From Ectocarpus siliculosus (lineage: Eukaryota > Sar > Phaeophyceae > Ectocarpales > Ectocarpaceae), in assembly GCA_000310025.1 (NCBI GenBank), contig FN649741.1, positions 6,432,389 to 6,494,046 on the forward strand: a stretch of DNA of 61,658 nucleotides. Reading direction: 5' to 3'. The notes under the pieces are model-generated. The model worked only from the letters and a program-made list of their open reading frames with translations. It did no database searches and was not told the origin of the DNA. Positions 31,894 to 41,814 of this stretch are shown piece after piece. Made by a program: the position numbers and the translations under genes. How positions within the stretch are numbered: the stretch's first letter is position 1; the number at the start of each line of letters is the position of its first letter.

Positions 31894-32869
31894 GGTCTAA
31901 GAAGGCTAAACAAGAGATCAAACAACAACTGTGAGTACCCGAAGCCAGGAGCAACGAGCTTGCTCCCTTCCCTCTTTTATTTCTCTGTTCCTCCATAACA
32001 TTGTGGCGTCGTCTGGCATTTGGACACCGGTCCTTCGCTTCGGTGCTCATCGTTCGCGTGAACGTCTCGCATTTAGGTCTTCTCGGGTTTTTTAGTTACC
32101 TGGTTTTAGAGAGGGCACGGTTTTGCTCTCTCTGACTCACTCGGTGGGGCACTTTTTGTTTTGACGTGTGGGCGTTTGCTCCGGTCGTGTGCGCGACGGG
32201 CGTTTGCTCCGGTTTGTGCGCGCGACGGGCGTACAGGCCTCATGCGCGAGGGCTTCCCCTCGCATGGCTTTGTGTTCACCAAGGGACGGCTTGGTGGACG
32301 CTGGCCTTTCTTTCCTCATTTGCTCGGCAAGCATGCTCGCGTAGGATTGCTCTCCATCCATGAATGCTTCGACCTTGTGCATGACGTGCATGTTACAAAA
32401 GACATGCCCCTTTGCTCCCAAGACGACACCTTTCTGCCTGCTTTCGGGGGAAAGCCTTACGCTTCTCACGCGCTTGGCTACCCTCCCGCATGGCGGCGAC
32501 AGGCTACTGGATGGCCGCTTTGTTGGCATGATCTGCTGCCGTCTGGTTGTAGTGGGTTGCGCTCGTTTGCACAATCGTTCACAGGGATCTCAGAAATTCG
32601 CGAAAAAGGTGCCGTTTTTGAGCTTTTCGATCGGGGGCTTGTCTCCACCGATTTGTGGCCGGAGGACATTCTGCCGGCACCGGTTTCGGACCGTGTGTTA
32701 CGTCTGCTGAACCGCGGTTTGGTGAAGGCCGGTCGATCGAAGAGAAGGCCGCGCACGGCCACTTTGTCGGGCGAAAAAATTCGCTCTTCGCATTCGCATC
32801 ACGATTTTTCCTTTCTAGATTTTGTTTCTGCTGCATCGTGCATTTATTTGGTGTTTTCAAGATCAGCTC
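31894..32869 (+). other. Gypsy 5' leader region
   Basis: About 1 kb without a clear gene between the element 2 target duplication and the first plausible Gag ATG (32870). It holds the candidate primer-binding site near 32010 and a tandem repeat at 32170-32227. A 266-codon plus-strand frame crosses it, but competing frames are equally open and no domain is recognisable. Confidence 0.4.
32170..32227 (+). repeat. 28/29-bp tandem repeat, two copies
   Basis: Two consecutive units of gggcgtttgctccggt followed by a cgcgac end, differing at a few bases, in the gypsy leader. Confidence 0.85.
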
Positions 32870-34446
32870 ATGCCTTTTGCCCTCGCTGCTTTGAAGAATT
32901 TGGATGGCAAGGGCCGGCAATCTCTCCTCGATTGGGTCTCGACCAGTCACTCGATCAGTGACTCGCCCGCTGATGATGTTGTATCGCCGTCCTCTTTTCC
33001 TATTGCGGACGATGCCGCTGCTGCTGTTCTGTCGTCTGTTTTCCCCCCTGGGGACAACACACATACATGTGTCACCCATGGCAACACAGGGTGCATGCAT
33101 GTCGGTTGACCTTGACACCACCGCAGATCCCGCTGCGATGGCGAAACTGAAAGAGGACCTTCAGGCTGACACGCCTGTCAGCCCGGTCACGGCAGGAGAG
33201 CAGGGGAGCTCTCCTGCTGCAGGCACGCTCCCGGCGCCGAGGGAGACGAATTATGGTGTGGCACACCTACTTTGTCTCCCTCCGCTGGGGGTCAACTCGG
33301 AACACCGAGTAAGAGTACCGCGGTGTCGCCTGGAGCCAGTAAGGGTACTGGTTCCGGCGGCATCCCCCGTCAGATTGCCGCTGTCTCTCAGGAGACCGCC
33401 GCTGTGGCTGTCCCTCGGCTTTCAACCGCCGAACTCGAGGCACGTGCGTCTCGAAGAGAGACAGACCAGCAGAAAGCTCGCGAGCACCATGCTCGTCTGA
33501 AACAAGCAATTGCCTTGGCAGAGGCGGCTGCGCGTGCCAGATCGGAGCGTCTGCGCAAAGCACGGGAAGAAGAGGAACGGCTGGAGGCCCAGCGGTACAC
33601 CGCGTTGTTGGCAGAAGACGCGGAAGCACAGCGTGAGCACACGGCATGGATGGCATCTGCTTCTGGGACGGCCCGTGATCTCGAAAAGCAGTTATTATAG
33701 CACGTTTGCAAGCCGCAGAAAATTTCCCGGAACTTTCTGACGTTACCGTCGCAGTTTCTGCTGCTGCCGCCGCTGCCCCTGCTGCCGCTGTTGCAGCTCC
33801 TGTTGCAGCTGCCGCTGCTCCTGCTGCAGCTCCTGCTGCTGCCGTTGCAGCTCTTGTTGCAGCTGCCGCTGCTCCTGCTGCAGCTACCGCTGCTGCCGTT
33901 GCAGCTCCTGTTGCAGCTGCCGCTGCTCCTGCTGCAGCTCCTGCTGTAGCTGCCGCGCCACCTGTTGTTGCGGCTGCACCTGTTGTTGCCGCTTCTGTTG
34001 CGACAGGTGTAGCTGATGCGTCTGCTGTTGCAAATCCTGTATTTGTTGCCGCGCCTGTTGCAACTGGTGTAGATGCTGCGCCTGTGAATGCTGCTGCTGC
34101 TGCGGCTGCAGTAGCCTCTGCTGCTGTGGCTGCGGCCGATACGACTGATTTCGACAGTGATGCTGCTGCGGTTGCGACCAACACCATGCCTGTTGAACAG
34201 GGAGGCACGGAGACTCGCAGTCGGAGTTCCTCAGAGATGACTACCATCTCGGCCGGTGGACCAGTGGGACGCGTCAGGAAACGGTATAAACCTCGCAAAA
34301 ACTCGTCCAGCTCGTCCTCTTCGAGCACCTCTTCGTTCAGCTCGTCTTCTTCGTCTTCATCGTCTTCTGAAGCAGGTGATTTCCAGGTTCGTTCTCTCGA
34401 CACTAGACTTCTAGGTCTCAACATTGACGGATTAATCGAGTTCGTC
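32870..34446 (+). pseudogene. gag: Gypsy Gag, N-terminal part (frameshifted)
   Basis: A likely start is ATG 32870 (MPFALAALKNLDGKGRQSLL). The coding signal then passes to the frame of ATG 33078 (MATQGACMSVDL), to another frame at about 33265 (VSPSAGGQLGTPSKS), and again at about 33698. There a missing base in ttattatagc ends EKQLL and restarts as ARLQAAENFPELSD. The protein has a long charged helix (RARSERLRKAREEEERLEAQ), an Ala/Pro-rich repeat, a Ser-rich run and a globular segment (LDTRLLGLNIDGLIEFVN) that is cut at 34446 by copia element 3. At least three frame breaks, so this copy is not expressed intact. Confidence 0.75.
33775..33960 (+). repeat. 54-bp (18-residue) tandem repeat in Gag
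   Basis: About three and a half copies of a gct/gca/cct-rich 54-bp unit encode Ala/Pro/Val repeats. The period is a whole number of codons, so copy number can change without frameshift. Confidence 0.85.
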
Positions 34447-34451
34447 AACAC

Positions 34452-34814
34452 TGATCGATAATTCGGGTGGCTCGGTTCTTTGTGGTTGGAGATCAAAGCG
34501 GGTGGCTCATGGCGGAGCGTGGATGGGTAGAAAACGTGTTGAAAACGTATTGCAAAAGTATATTGTATTCTTCGGGGGCGTGCTTGCGCTCGTAAATCTG
34601 TCACGGCATCAAGCACGCGTCACGCTCATCACGGTTAAAGTACCAAACAGACCTATCCGAATCTCCATCAAACTCTTCTCACTTCCAAGGAAAATGTCCA
34701 GAAAGTTCTGGACCCTTCGTACCCCATCACTGCAATTTCCGTAGGTATGTGTACCAAAGATAACCAAAGATAACCCGTCATAGTATGCTACGAGTACCCC
34801 CAATATATCAAATA
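34452..34814 (-). repeat. 3' LTR of copia element 3
   Basis: 363 bp, starting tgatcgataattcggg on the plus strand and ending atatcaaata. It carries the 10-bp duplication absent from the other LTR. A G-rich tract precedes it on the minus strand (cgagcaggg). Confidence 0.95.
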
Positions 34815-35078
34815 GCCCTGCTCGTATGCATCGCCATGCCTCAGCAAATACCAATCCTCTTCTGTACCATCATCTCCAAAACAAAACAAAATATACTCCA
34901 AGACAATCACAAGAAAAAAAATCCCAGCACTACCAAAACTCTTACAAAACAAACAAGAAAAATCCCAACACAACCGAAACTCTTACCACCTTCACCAGAC
35001 TCTCTCTTTCTCTTGTTCGATCCCATCTCTCTCTTTCTCTTTCCATACAGAATACGAATCGACCCCAAAACACCCCCT

Positions 35079-36500
35079 TTACTGCAAGTTCATCACAAAG
35101 TCACGGTGCAGCGCAAAAGACTCCTTGCTAGTAGCCTTCGTCAAGAAATCTGCATGCTGAAATTGCGTCGGCACATGAGTAATTGAAATCTCTTTCCTCT
35201 CTACCAGCTCCCTGATAAAGTGATGCCGTACATCGATGTGCTTCGAGTTGGAGTTCGTGATTGGGTTGTGCGCAATCTGGATCGCTCCCTGACTATCCTC
35301 GAACACCGGGATGCACGGCATACCCGCACCTGGCAACATAAAGCGCCACACCTGCCTCAAGAACAATACTTCCTTCAAGACGTCAGCAATTGCCACATAC
35401 TCTGCTTCCGTGGTGGAAAGCGTAACGCACTTCTGCGTCCTCGAAAACCAAGTCACACACCCACCCCCACACATCACTAGCCCCCCGGACACCGATCTAC
35501 AGTCTGTCGCCTTGCTTGCATAGTCGGCATCCACAAATACCTGCATGCTCATGCCAGTCACCACACCCCTCTCAATTGTAATCCCCATCCAACTCGTCCT
35601 ACGCACGTACCCTAAAATATCGAGTGCTGCCTTCCAGTGCACCATCTTGGGAGACGCGCAATACCGCGCTACTGCTCGTACTGCATTCGCGATGTCCGTC
35701 CTGGTTTGAGTGGCCAACCACATCAAGGATCCTACCAACTCGCGAAAAGGGACATCAGCGCACGCTTCGTTCTCGTCAAAGTCGGTGAGCTTCACGCTCA
35801 CAGGCAAGGGCACATTCCTCCCCCACTCAATGCCGTACTCTGCAGCCAACTCTTCGGCAAACCTCTGCTGCGAAATCTTCAACAGCCCTCTCTCTACGTC
35901 TCTCTCGTAAAAGCACGCGGAGTACCACCTCAACTCTCCAAGGTTCTTCACGGGGACCATCTCGTTGAGATCCCTGCCAAACTTGTCACACCTCTCCTTC
36001 TGCCCTACAGCAAAAATGTCATCCACGTGGACCACGATGATCATGATCACACGTCCCTCCTCCATCAATCGAAAAACACATGCATCCGCCAGACACTGCA
36101 AAAAACCTAAAAGTAACAAACACCTCGTCAGGTGCGCATGCCAATGTCGTGATGCCTGCTTCAAACCATACAGACTCTTGCACAGCTTCACGATCAGGCC
36201 AGATAACCTACCACACCTCTGCGGTAAGCGCATGAAAACATCCTCATCAAGCTCAGACTGCACAAAAGCCTGCTGAATATCAAAATGGCACAAGTCAAGA
36301 TTCTGTTCACATGCTAATGCTGCCAACAAGCGCACACTAGACACTGATACGGTGGGTGCAAACAATTCTCCAAAATCAATCGAAGCCCTCGGCATGTCCC
36401 CCCGCGCTACAAGTCTTGCCTTGAATTTCGTCGGCCATCCGTACTCGTCTGCCTTACAGTTGAATACCCACTTAGCATTGATGGCGTTCTCTACTGGTTG
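35079..36500 (-). CDS. Copia element 3 reverse transcriptase-RNase H (readthrough ORF)
   Basis: Open in the same frame from the TAG at 36501-36503. It carries the same RT and RNase H motifs as element 2 (VVHVDDIFAVG, FVDADYASKATDCRS, TTEAEYVA, EDSQGAIQIAHNP) and a complete C-terminus (DFVMNLQ). No internal frame break was seen, so this part of the copy appears intact. The first in-frame Met is about 36 codons past the stop. Confidence 0.9.
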   Translation of the reverse strand, partial: QPVENAINAKWVFNCKADEYGWPTKFKARLVARGDMPRASIDFGELFAPTVSVSSVRLLAALACEQNLDLCHFDIQQAFVQSELDEDVFMRLPQRCGRLSGLIVKLCKSLYGLKQASRHWHAHLTRCLLLLGFLQCLADACVFRLMEEGRVIMIIVVHVDDIFAVGQKERCDKFGRDLNEMVPVKNLGELRWYSACFYERDVERGLLKISQQRFAEELAAEYGIEWGRNVPLPVSVKLTDFDENEACADVPFRELVGSLMWLATQTRTDIANAVRAVARYCASPKMVHWKAALDILGYVRRTSWMGITIERGVVTGMSMQVFVDADYASKATDCRSVSGGLVMCGGGCVTWFSRTQKCVTLSTTEAEYVAIADVLKEVLFLRQVWRFMLPGAGMPCIPVFEDSQGAIQIAHNPITNSNSKHIDVRHHFIRELVERKEISITHVPTQFQHADFLTKATSKESFALHRDFVMNLQ

Positions 36501-36503
36501 CTA
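36495..36503 (-). promoter_or_regulatory. UAG-CAA-CCA stop-codon readthrough context
   Basis: GTG TAG CAA CCA GTA GAG AAC on the minus strand, in frame on both sides, identical to element 2. Confidence 0.65.
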
Positions 36504-39500
36504 CACCGAACTAAAAGTTCCTGCATCCAACAAACCGAAAAACTCTCGACCGACTGCATCATCCCACAACTCTGAGTGCGGGGACCGCATTGCCTCGTTG
36601 AACGTCTTCGGCTCGCGGAGGTCGCTGGCCATGCAGTGCGGAAGGTCAGGCATCTTGTCAGGTGGGCGCTCGGCGCGAAGAGCGGCGTCCACATCCTCGC
36701 GGGTGGCGAACATCGTTGCGAACATCTGCGGTCTCCCCCCCCCGCCGGAATCCACGGCCCCCCCAGCTCCCCCAGCCCCCCCGCTTCCACGGCCTCCAAG
36801 ACTCGGATCCGGCTGCGGCGGGGGCGGTAGGTCGCGGCGTCCTTGGTCTACGGCCTCCCGGGTGGCGAGCGACGAGATGAGGGTGGCCTTGTCCATCATG
36901 TCCAACAGCCCAAGGCGGTGGTGGAGAGCGGTGCCGCCACCTGGTGGCGACGGCGGTTGTTGTTGCTCATCCATGAACCGCACTCCATCGCCGCGCGTGC
37001 GGCCGTGAACTCTCGTGTCCTCCCGTCCCAACTCCTTGACGGCTCGTTTCGAAAGCGGCGGGTGCGGAGGAGCTGGGGTGGCGGCGCTGGCTGGCGGCGG
37101 CGGCGGCGGCGGCAGGCCCGGGGGCGAACGGGGCGGCGTGGCTGCGGTCGACGGTGGGGCTGATGATGGGGCGACGGAGACCGGCGACGGGGCTGAGGAT
37201 GCTGTCAAGATCGGCGGGGAAGCGGGCGGCGGCAGTGCAGTGGTCGCTGGTGCAGGCCAGGTGAACGTGAATGTCCTTGTTGGCGGGGGCGGCGGCGGTG
37301 CGGCATCGGCCGGAGGTACGGCGGCGGCCGGCGAAGGCGCCGCGGTGACCGAAGACCCCCCCCCGATGCCCGGCACCGGCGCCGGTGCTCCCGCCCGGCG
37401 GTTGACCCACACGACGTTGTTGGTGAGGGCGAGGCGACCGGTGTCAGCGCGAAGAACGACGGCGGTAGACGTGGAGTGGTTGTTGGCGCCGTGCAGGTAG
37501 AAGCACCGCGCGGATTGGACGTCCGCCTTGGTTGCCCGCTTCACGCGCATCATCCCCTCCTGGAAAAAAGGGACGACGGTCAGGGGCGGCTTCCGGCCGA
37601 AGAAGACTTCGAACGGCGACTTCCAGCCCACGTTGGCCTTTCTCGCGGAGCGGTTGAAGCAGGCGGAGGCCCACAGCGCCGACGCAAGCCACAGGCGGTG
37701 TCCGTTGGCGCCGACGTGGGGGATGGAGGAGAGGTCGGTGTGTCCCATGGCGAGGATGTGATGTCGCGCGGCGTGGCCCCCCTTCATGGCGCGCCAGATG
37801 GCGCTCTCGACCACCGCGTTTTGCTTGGGGATGTCGGGGGCGGTGTACTCGCGCCGGATGCCAGCAGAGTCGCAGAACGTGGTGAACGCGGCGCCGGTGA
37901 ACTCGCCGCCGTTGTCCATGCGGAAACACCCCGGGGTACCCATGCCGTTCATGTCGGCGAGGAACCGCTGCACGAACTTCAGAGTGTCGCTCTTGGCCCG
38001 CATCCCGTAACCCCGTTGCCACCGCGAGGCGCTGTCCACGAACATGATCAGGTACCGGGAGCCGTCCAGCGCGTCAGAGAACGGGCCCGTGAGATCGATG
38101 TGAACTTTGCCGAACGGTACCGCCGCGCGGGTGCCACGCCGCGGCACCGGGGCACGCCTACCCTTGGCTTCCACACAGCCCACACACGGCTGCATCTCCC
38201 CCACCAATCGTACGCCCTGCTGCTTTGCCGTTTCACGCATCAGGAATTCATTGACATGGCCGGTGGAGGCATGGAACAAATTAATGTCGATGGTGGGCGT
38301 GGATTTTCCTACCGAAAACGGGGAAGCACCGGGGGCGATAATCGCCAAGGCATGCGAGAGGGAGGGGGGGGCTACGATCTGCTGCTCACTGCATTCTGTA
38401 AGATAACCTCTCAACATGTCCAACTCTTCATGCTGCATAGCAAATGCAAGGGGGGGGTTCACCGCAGACTCAGGGAATTCCAGCGCATCCGGAAAAAGAT
38501 TACCAGGGGGAACAGAGTCTTTCGCATCCATCAATCCAACATCCAGAAACATGCTCATGTCCATGATCGGTAAGTCATCCTTGGATACAAGGGGGTTGAT
38601 ATCGATCTCGCGAAAATCAGTCGTGCCTACTGCAGGGGGAGTCACAATCTCGGACGATTCTACAGCGGCCGTGATGACAGGCTGAAAGTCGTGGATCGTC
38701 GTGGGGACTACGTCTACGTCAACGGGCTGAAAAGCACAATGCGGTAGCACTACACCGGAAGCGGTGGAGGGGACGCTGGGACTCGAAGGTACTACACCGT
38801 CGGATCCGGTGGGCTGGACGCCAGGAGTCGAAGGTACAACGCCGGCCGTTGCGACGGACTGGAAGCCGGTACTCGCAGGTACAACGCCGGCCGCAGCGAC
38901 GGACTGGAAGCCGGTACTCGCACTCGCACTCGAACTCGTGCCCGCTCCTGCACTCTGGAAAAGGGAGGGGGTGGCCGCAACAAATCCTGTGCCAATGCTA
39001 GGCGGGGACGCTTGGGCAGAAACACGGGGAGGGGCATCGGGGCTAGAGGTCACAGCACGACCACTGTAATCCTGGGGCAATCGAGTAGCCCAAAGCGAGC
39101 ATCCTACATCAGAGTATGCAAAGGAAAGCCTACCATCAAATAGGTGGACGCCGGTCTCGTCTAGAACGATCCGTTGCTTACGCTGCGTGTGGTGCAACGA
39201 AAACAAATTGAAGGTGATTCCAGGCACAACGTACACGTCCGACATTTGCACGCAAAAATCACGCTCTCCTCCCTGGTCTTGCATGTGGAAAGCCATGTTT
39301 ACCTTCCCAACACAATGCACGCGCAAATAGGCACCGTTACCTACTTGGATGTACTCCTTACCGGGCGGCACTGGCCTCAAGTCGAACATTTGATGGCTGC
39401 TGCTAACAAACGTGTTGGTCGCGCCGCTGTCGGCCCAAAATTGCTCTCTGCCAAAATGCGAATTCGGGTTTCGTGCAGCCAAGGCAAATCCTCTACTCTC

Positions 39501-41369
39501 ATGCTCGCTACTTGCTACCACACCACTCGGTACGATCTCGCCTGCAGGCACAAAACGTGCCATCAAGAAGTGAAGGGAGCCCGGGGCCGGTGCTGCTGCT
39601 CCGGGAGGAGATGAGTAGGGCGGGGCATGGGTGGAGTGCTGCTGCTGCTGCGACGGCTGCTGCTGGAACGTCGGCGGAGGCGGAGGCTGCGGCGGTGGCT
39701 GCGGTGGTGGCTGCTGCTGATAGTATGGTGCCGGAGGCGGGTTGTACGGCTGCTGTTGCTGGGTGTAGTCCGGCGGAGGCTGCTGGTATTGTGGCTGCGG
39801 CTGCTCCCAACCCCCATACTCGCTACTATTTGCGGGCCCCCCGTAGGGCGTGGCACCGTAAGCATGGTGCATCGCGTTTGCATGCCCGTGCGGGGGTCGC
39901 CATTGCTGCTGCTGCGGGCGAGGGGGGGCTGAGTTTCCATACCTTTGCTGCGCTCCGCGTCCGCCGTGGGGTCCGTGCTGGGGTCCACCACCCCAGCCCC
40001 CCCCACCGCGGCCGCCTTGTTGCTGTTGCTGCTGCTGCTGTTGAGGACGAGGATGGTAGTACTGCTGTTGTTGAGGCTGCTGCGGCTGTTGTTGTTGCTG
40101 CTGCGGCGGCTGTTGCTGTTGCGATGACTGCTGCTGCCGCTGCTGATGCTGCTGCCTTCGCTCTTTCTTCCGCTGCTGTTGATAGCACTCCGCGTTGGTG
40201 TGGGTTGCATACGGATGAAGGTGACAGTGCCGTTCTCCTCTGGTCTCGTCGCTCCTGTTCCGACCGTCGCCTTTGCCGTCCTGTCCACCGCCGTTCCCAC
40301 TCGACCCATTTGGGACACGTCCGTCGCCCCGGGGCGCACCGGAAGCGACGAAGGCGTGCCCCACGCCACTCTTTTGTTCCTCCTCTCGTGCGCGCACCAG
40401 GTCCGTGTGGGCCTCCTTCACGGAATCCTCTATCTGCTCAAATCAGGGGTGCGGTCCAACAGTTTCTTCTCTAATTTGTAGTCGGATGACAGGGCGGACA
40501 CCAAGTGGTCGTTGGCTTCGTTGTCGGGATACACTGTCCCGTGCGACGCTAGCTACCTCGCAAAATAGAGAACCTTCCGAAGTATTCTTGTGGGTTTTCA
40601 CTCTCATGCATCGCGAAGCTATGGTACACTCCTTCAAGAGTCTCTTTTTCTCGGCTTTCGCTTGGGGCTCGTAATACTTGAGGAAAATCCTCCATCCCCC
40701 ACTCGGGATTCCGTCTGAGACGATTTCCGACAAGATCGGCATGTATGAGATTGACGTGATGAGTAGATTCCACGCCACTACAGCCTTAGCTACCTTCTGA
40801 TCGCCATACTCAGTCTTCAGGTCTACCATGCTGATTCCTTGCCTCCCTACTGGGATGTCCTGGTGGCTCATCACTACTTCGTGGACATCCTCCTGTGCAA
40901 ACCGTGCTACCATGCTCGATCTGAAAATCAAAAGCTTCTGCTGCCCATTGTCCCCCGACTTAAACACACCATCCCAAGGCTCAATTCGTCTACTCTCAGT
41001 CATACGGAGAGTTGCAGGGTGAGGTACTGCACCGATATCCCCTGATGAGGTCTGGAGGCGACCGGCCATGGCAGTCGCAATCGCGTTGGCCAGCTCGTCT
41101 GCGGAGGGGTTGGGCGTCGGGCCCCCAGTTTCTTGCTGGTGTGGTACCCCTTGTTCCTCGTTCCCGCTCCGGAGATCTTGTGTGCTCTGCTGCTCGGCTC
41201 GATGCCGTACCTCCATCTCGGCCATCTTCTTGGCCAGTTTCTCCTCCATCATCTGCTCCATCCGAGCTGCTACTCTCTCGTTGACCAGTTCTTCGATCCT
41301 GGCTTCCTCCGCTGCTTGGCGGGCCTCCGCTGCTTGGCGGGCTTCATCTTCGCGCGTGGAGGTAAGCAT
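36501..41369 (-). pseudogene. Copia element 3 Gag-protease-integrase (Gag frameshifted)
   Basis: ATG at 41369 (MLTSTREDEARQAAEARQ). Gag matches element 2 until about 40627, where two extra bases (tacact versus tact on the plus strand) shift the frame. A second lesion near 40553 and a 7-base loss near 40441 follow. From 40421 to 36501 the frame is open for 1306 codons: zinc-knuckle variant, Gln/Pro-rich stretch, protease WADSGATNTFV, integrase FHASTGH/CVGCVEAK with VHIDLTGP, FRMDNGGEF and VVESAIWRAMKGG, Pro-rich linker, AGTFSSV-TAG. Protease and integrase thus look intact while Gag is broken, the reverse of element 2. Confidence 0.9.
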
Positions 41370-41456
41370 CTTGACCCTGCTCTCGATCGCCGCAAAGCGA
41401 TGCTCCTAAACCAAGCTTGACCGCGAATCTCGTAGACGACGTGTCATACGCTAGCG

Positions 41457-41809
41457 TGATCGATAATTCGGGTGGCTCGGTTCTTTGTTGTTGGAGCTCA
41501 AAGCGGGTGGCTCATGGCGGAGCGTGGATGGGTAGAAAACGTGTTGAAAACGTATTGCAAAAGTATATTCTATTCTTCGGGGGCGTGCTTGCGCTCGTAA
41601 ATCTGTCACGGCATCAAGCACGCGTCACGCTCATCACGGTTACAGTACCAAACAGACCTATCCGAATCTCCATCAAACTCTTCTCACTTCCAAGGAAAAT
41701 GTCCAGAAAGTTCTGGACCCTTCGTACCCCATCACTGCAATTTCCGTAGGTATGTGTACCAAAGACAACCCGTCATACTATGCTACGAGTACCCCCAATA
41801 TATCTAATA
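41457..41809 (-). repeat. 5' LTR of copia element 3
   Basis: 353 bp. Differs from the other LTR by about six substitutions and one 10-bp indel by eye. Confidence 0.95.
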
Positions 41810-41814
41810 AACAC

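Larger units (their letters stand above)
34452..41809 (-). mobile_element. Ty1/copia retrotransposon 3, full length, inside gypsy gag
   Basis: LTRs at 34452-34814 (363 bp) and 41457-41809 (353 bp) are flanked by the TSD AACAC (34447-34451 and 41810-41814). It is the same family as element 2. The LTRs differ by about six substitutions and a 10-bp tandem duplication (ataaccaaag), so this insertion is older than element 2. The gypsy gag frame reads continuously once the element and one TSD copy are left out. Confidence 0.95.

Noticed and set aside
31894-32010. A very short 5' LTR (about 75 bp, tgtgagtacc...cataaca) for the gypsy element
   Set aside because: Only the end next to the PBS-like sequence is plausible; no second copy exists and 75 bp would be unusually short, so no LTR is called.
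32161-32961. 266-codon plus-strand frame upstream of gypsy Gag
   Set aside because: The leader has similarly open competing frames and no recognisable motif. The later part of Gag in another frame is better supported.
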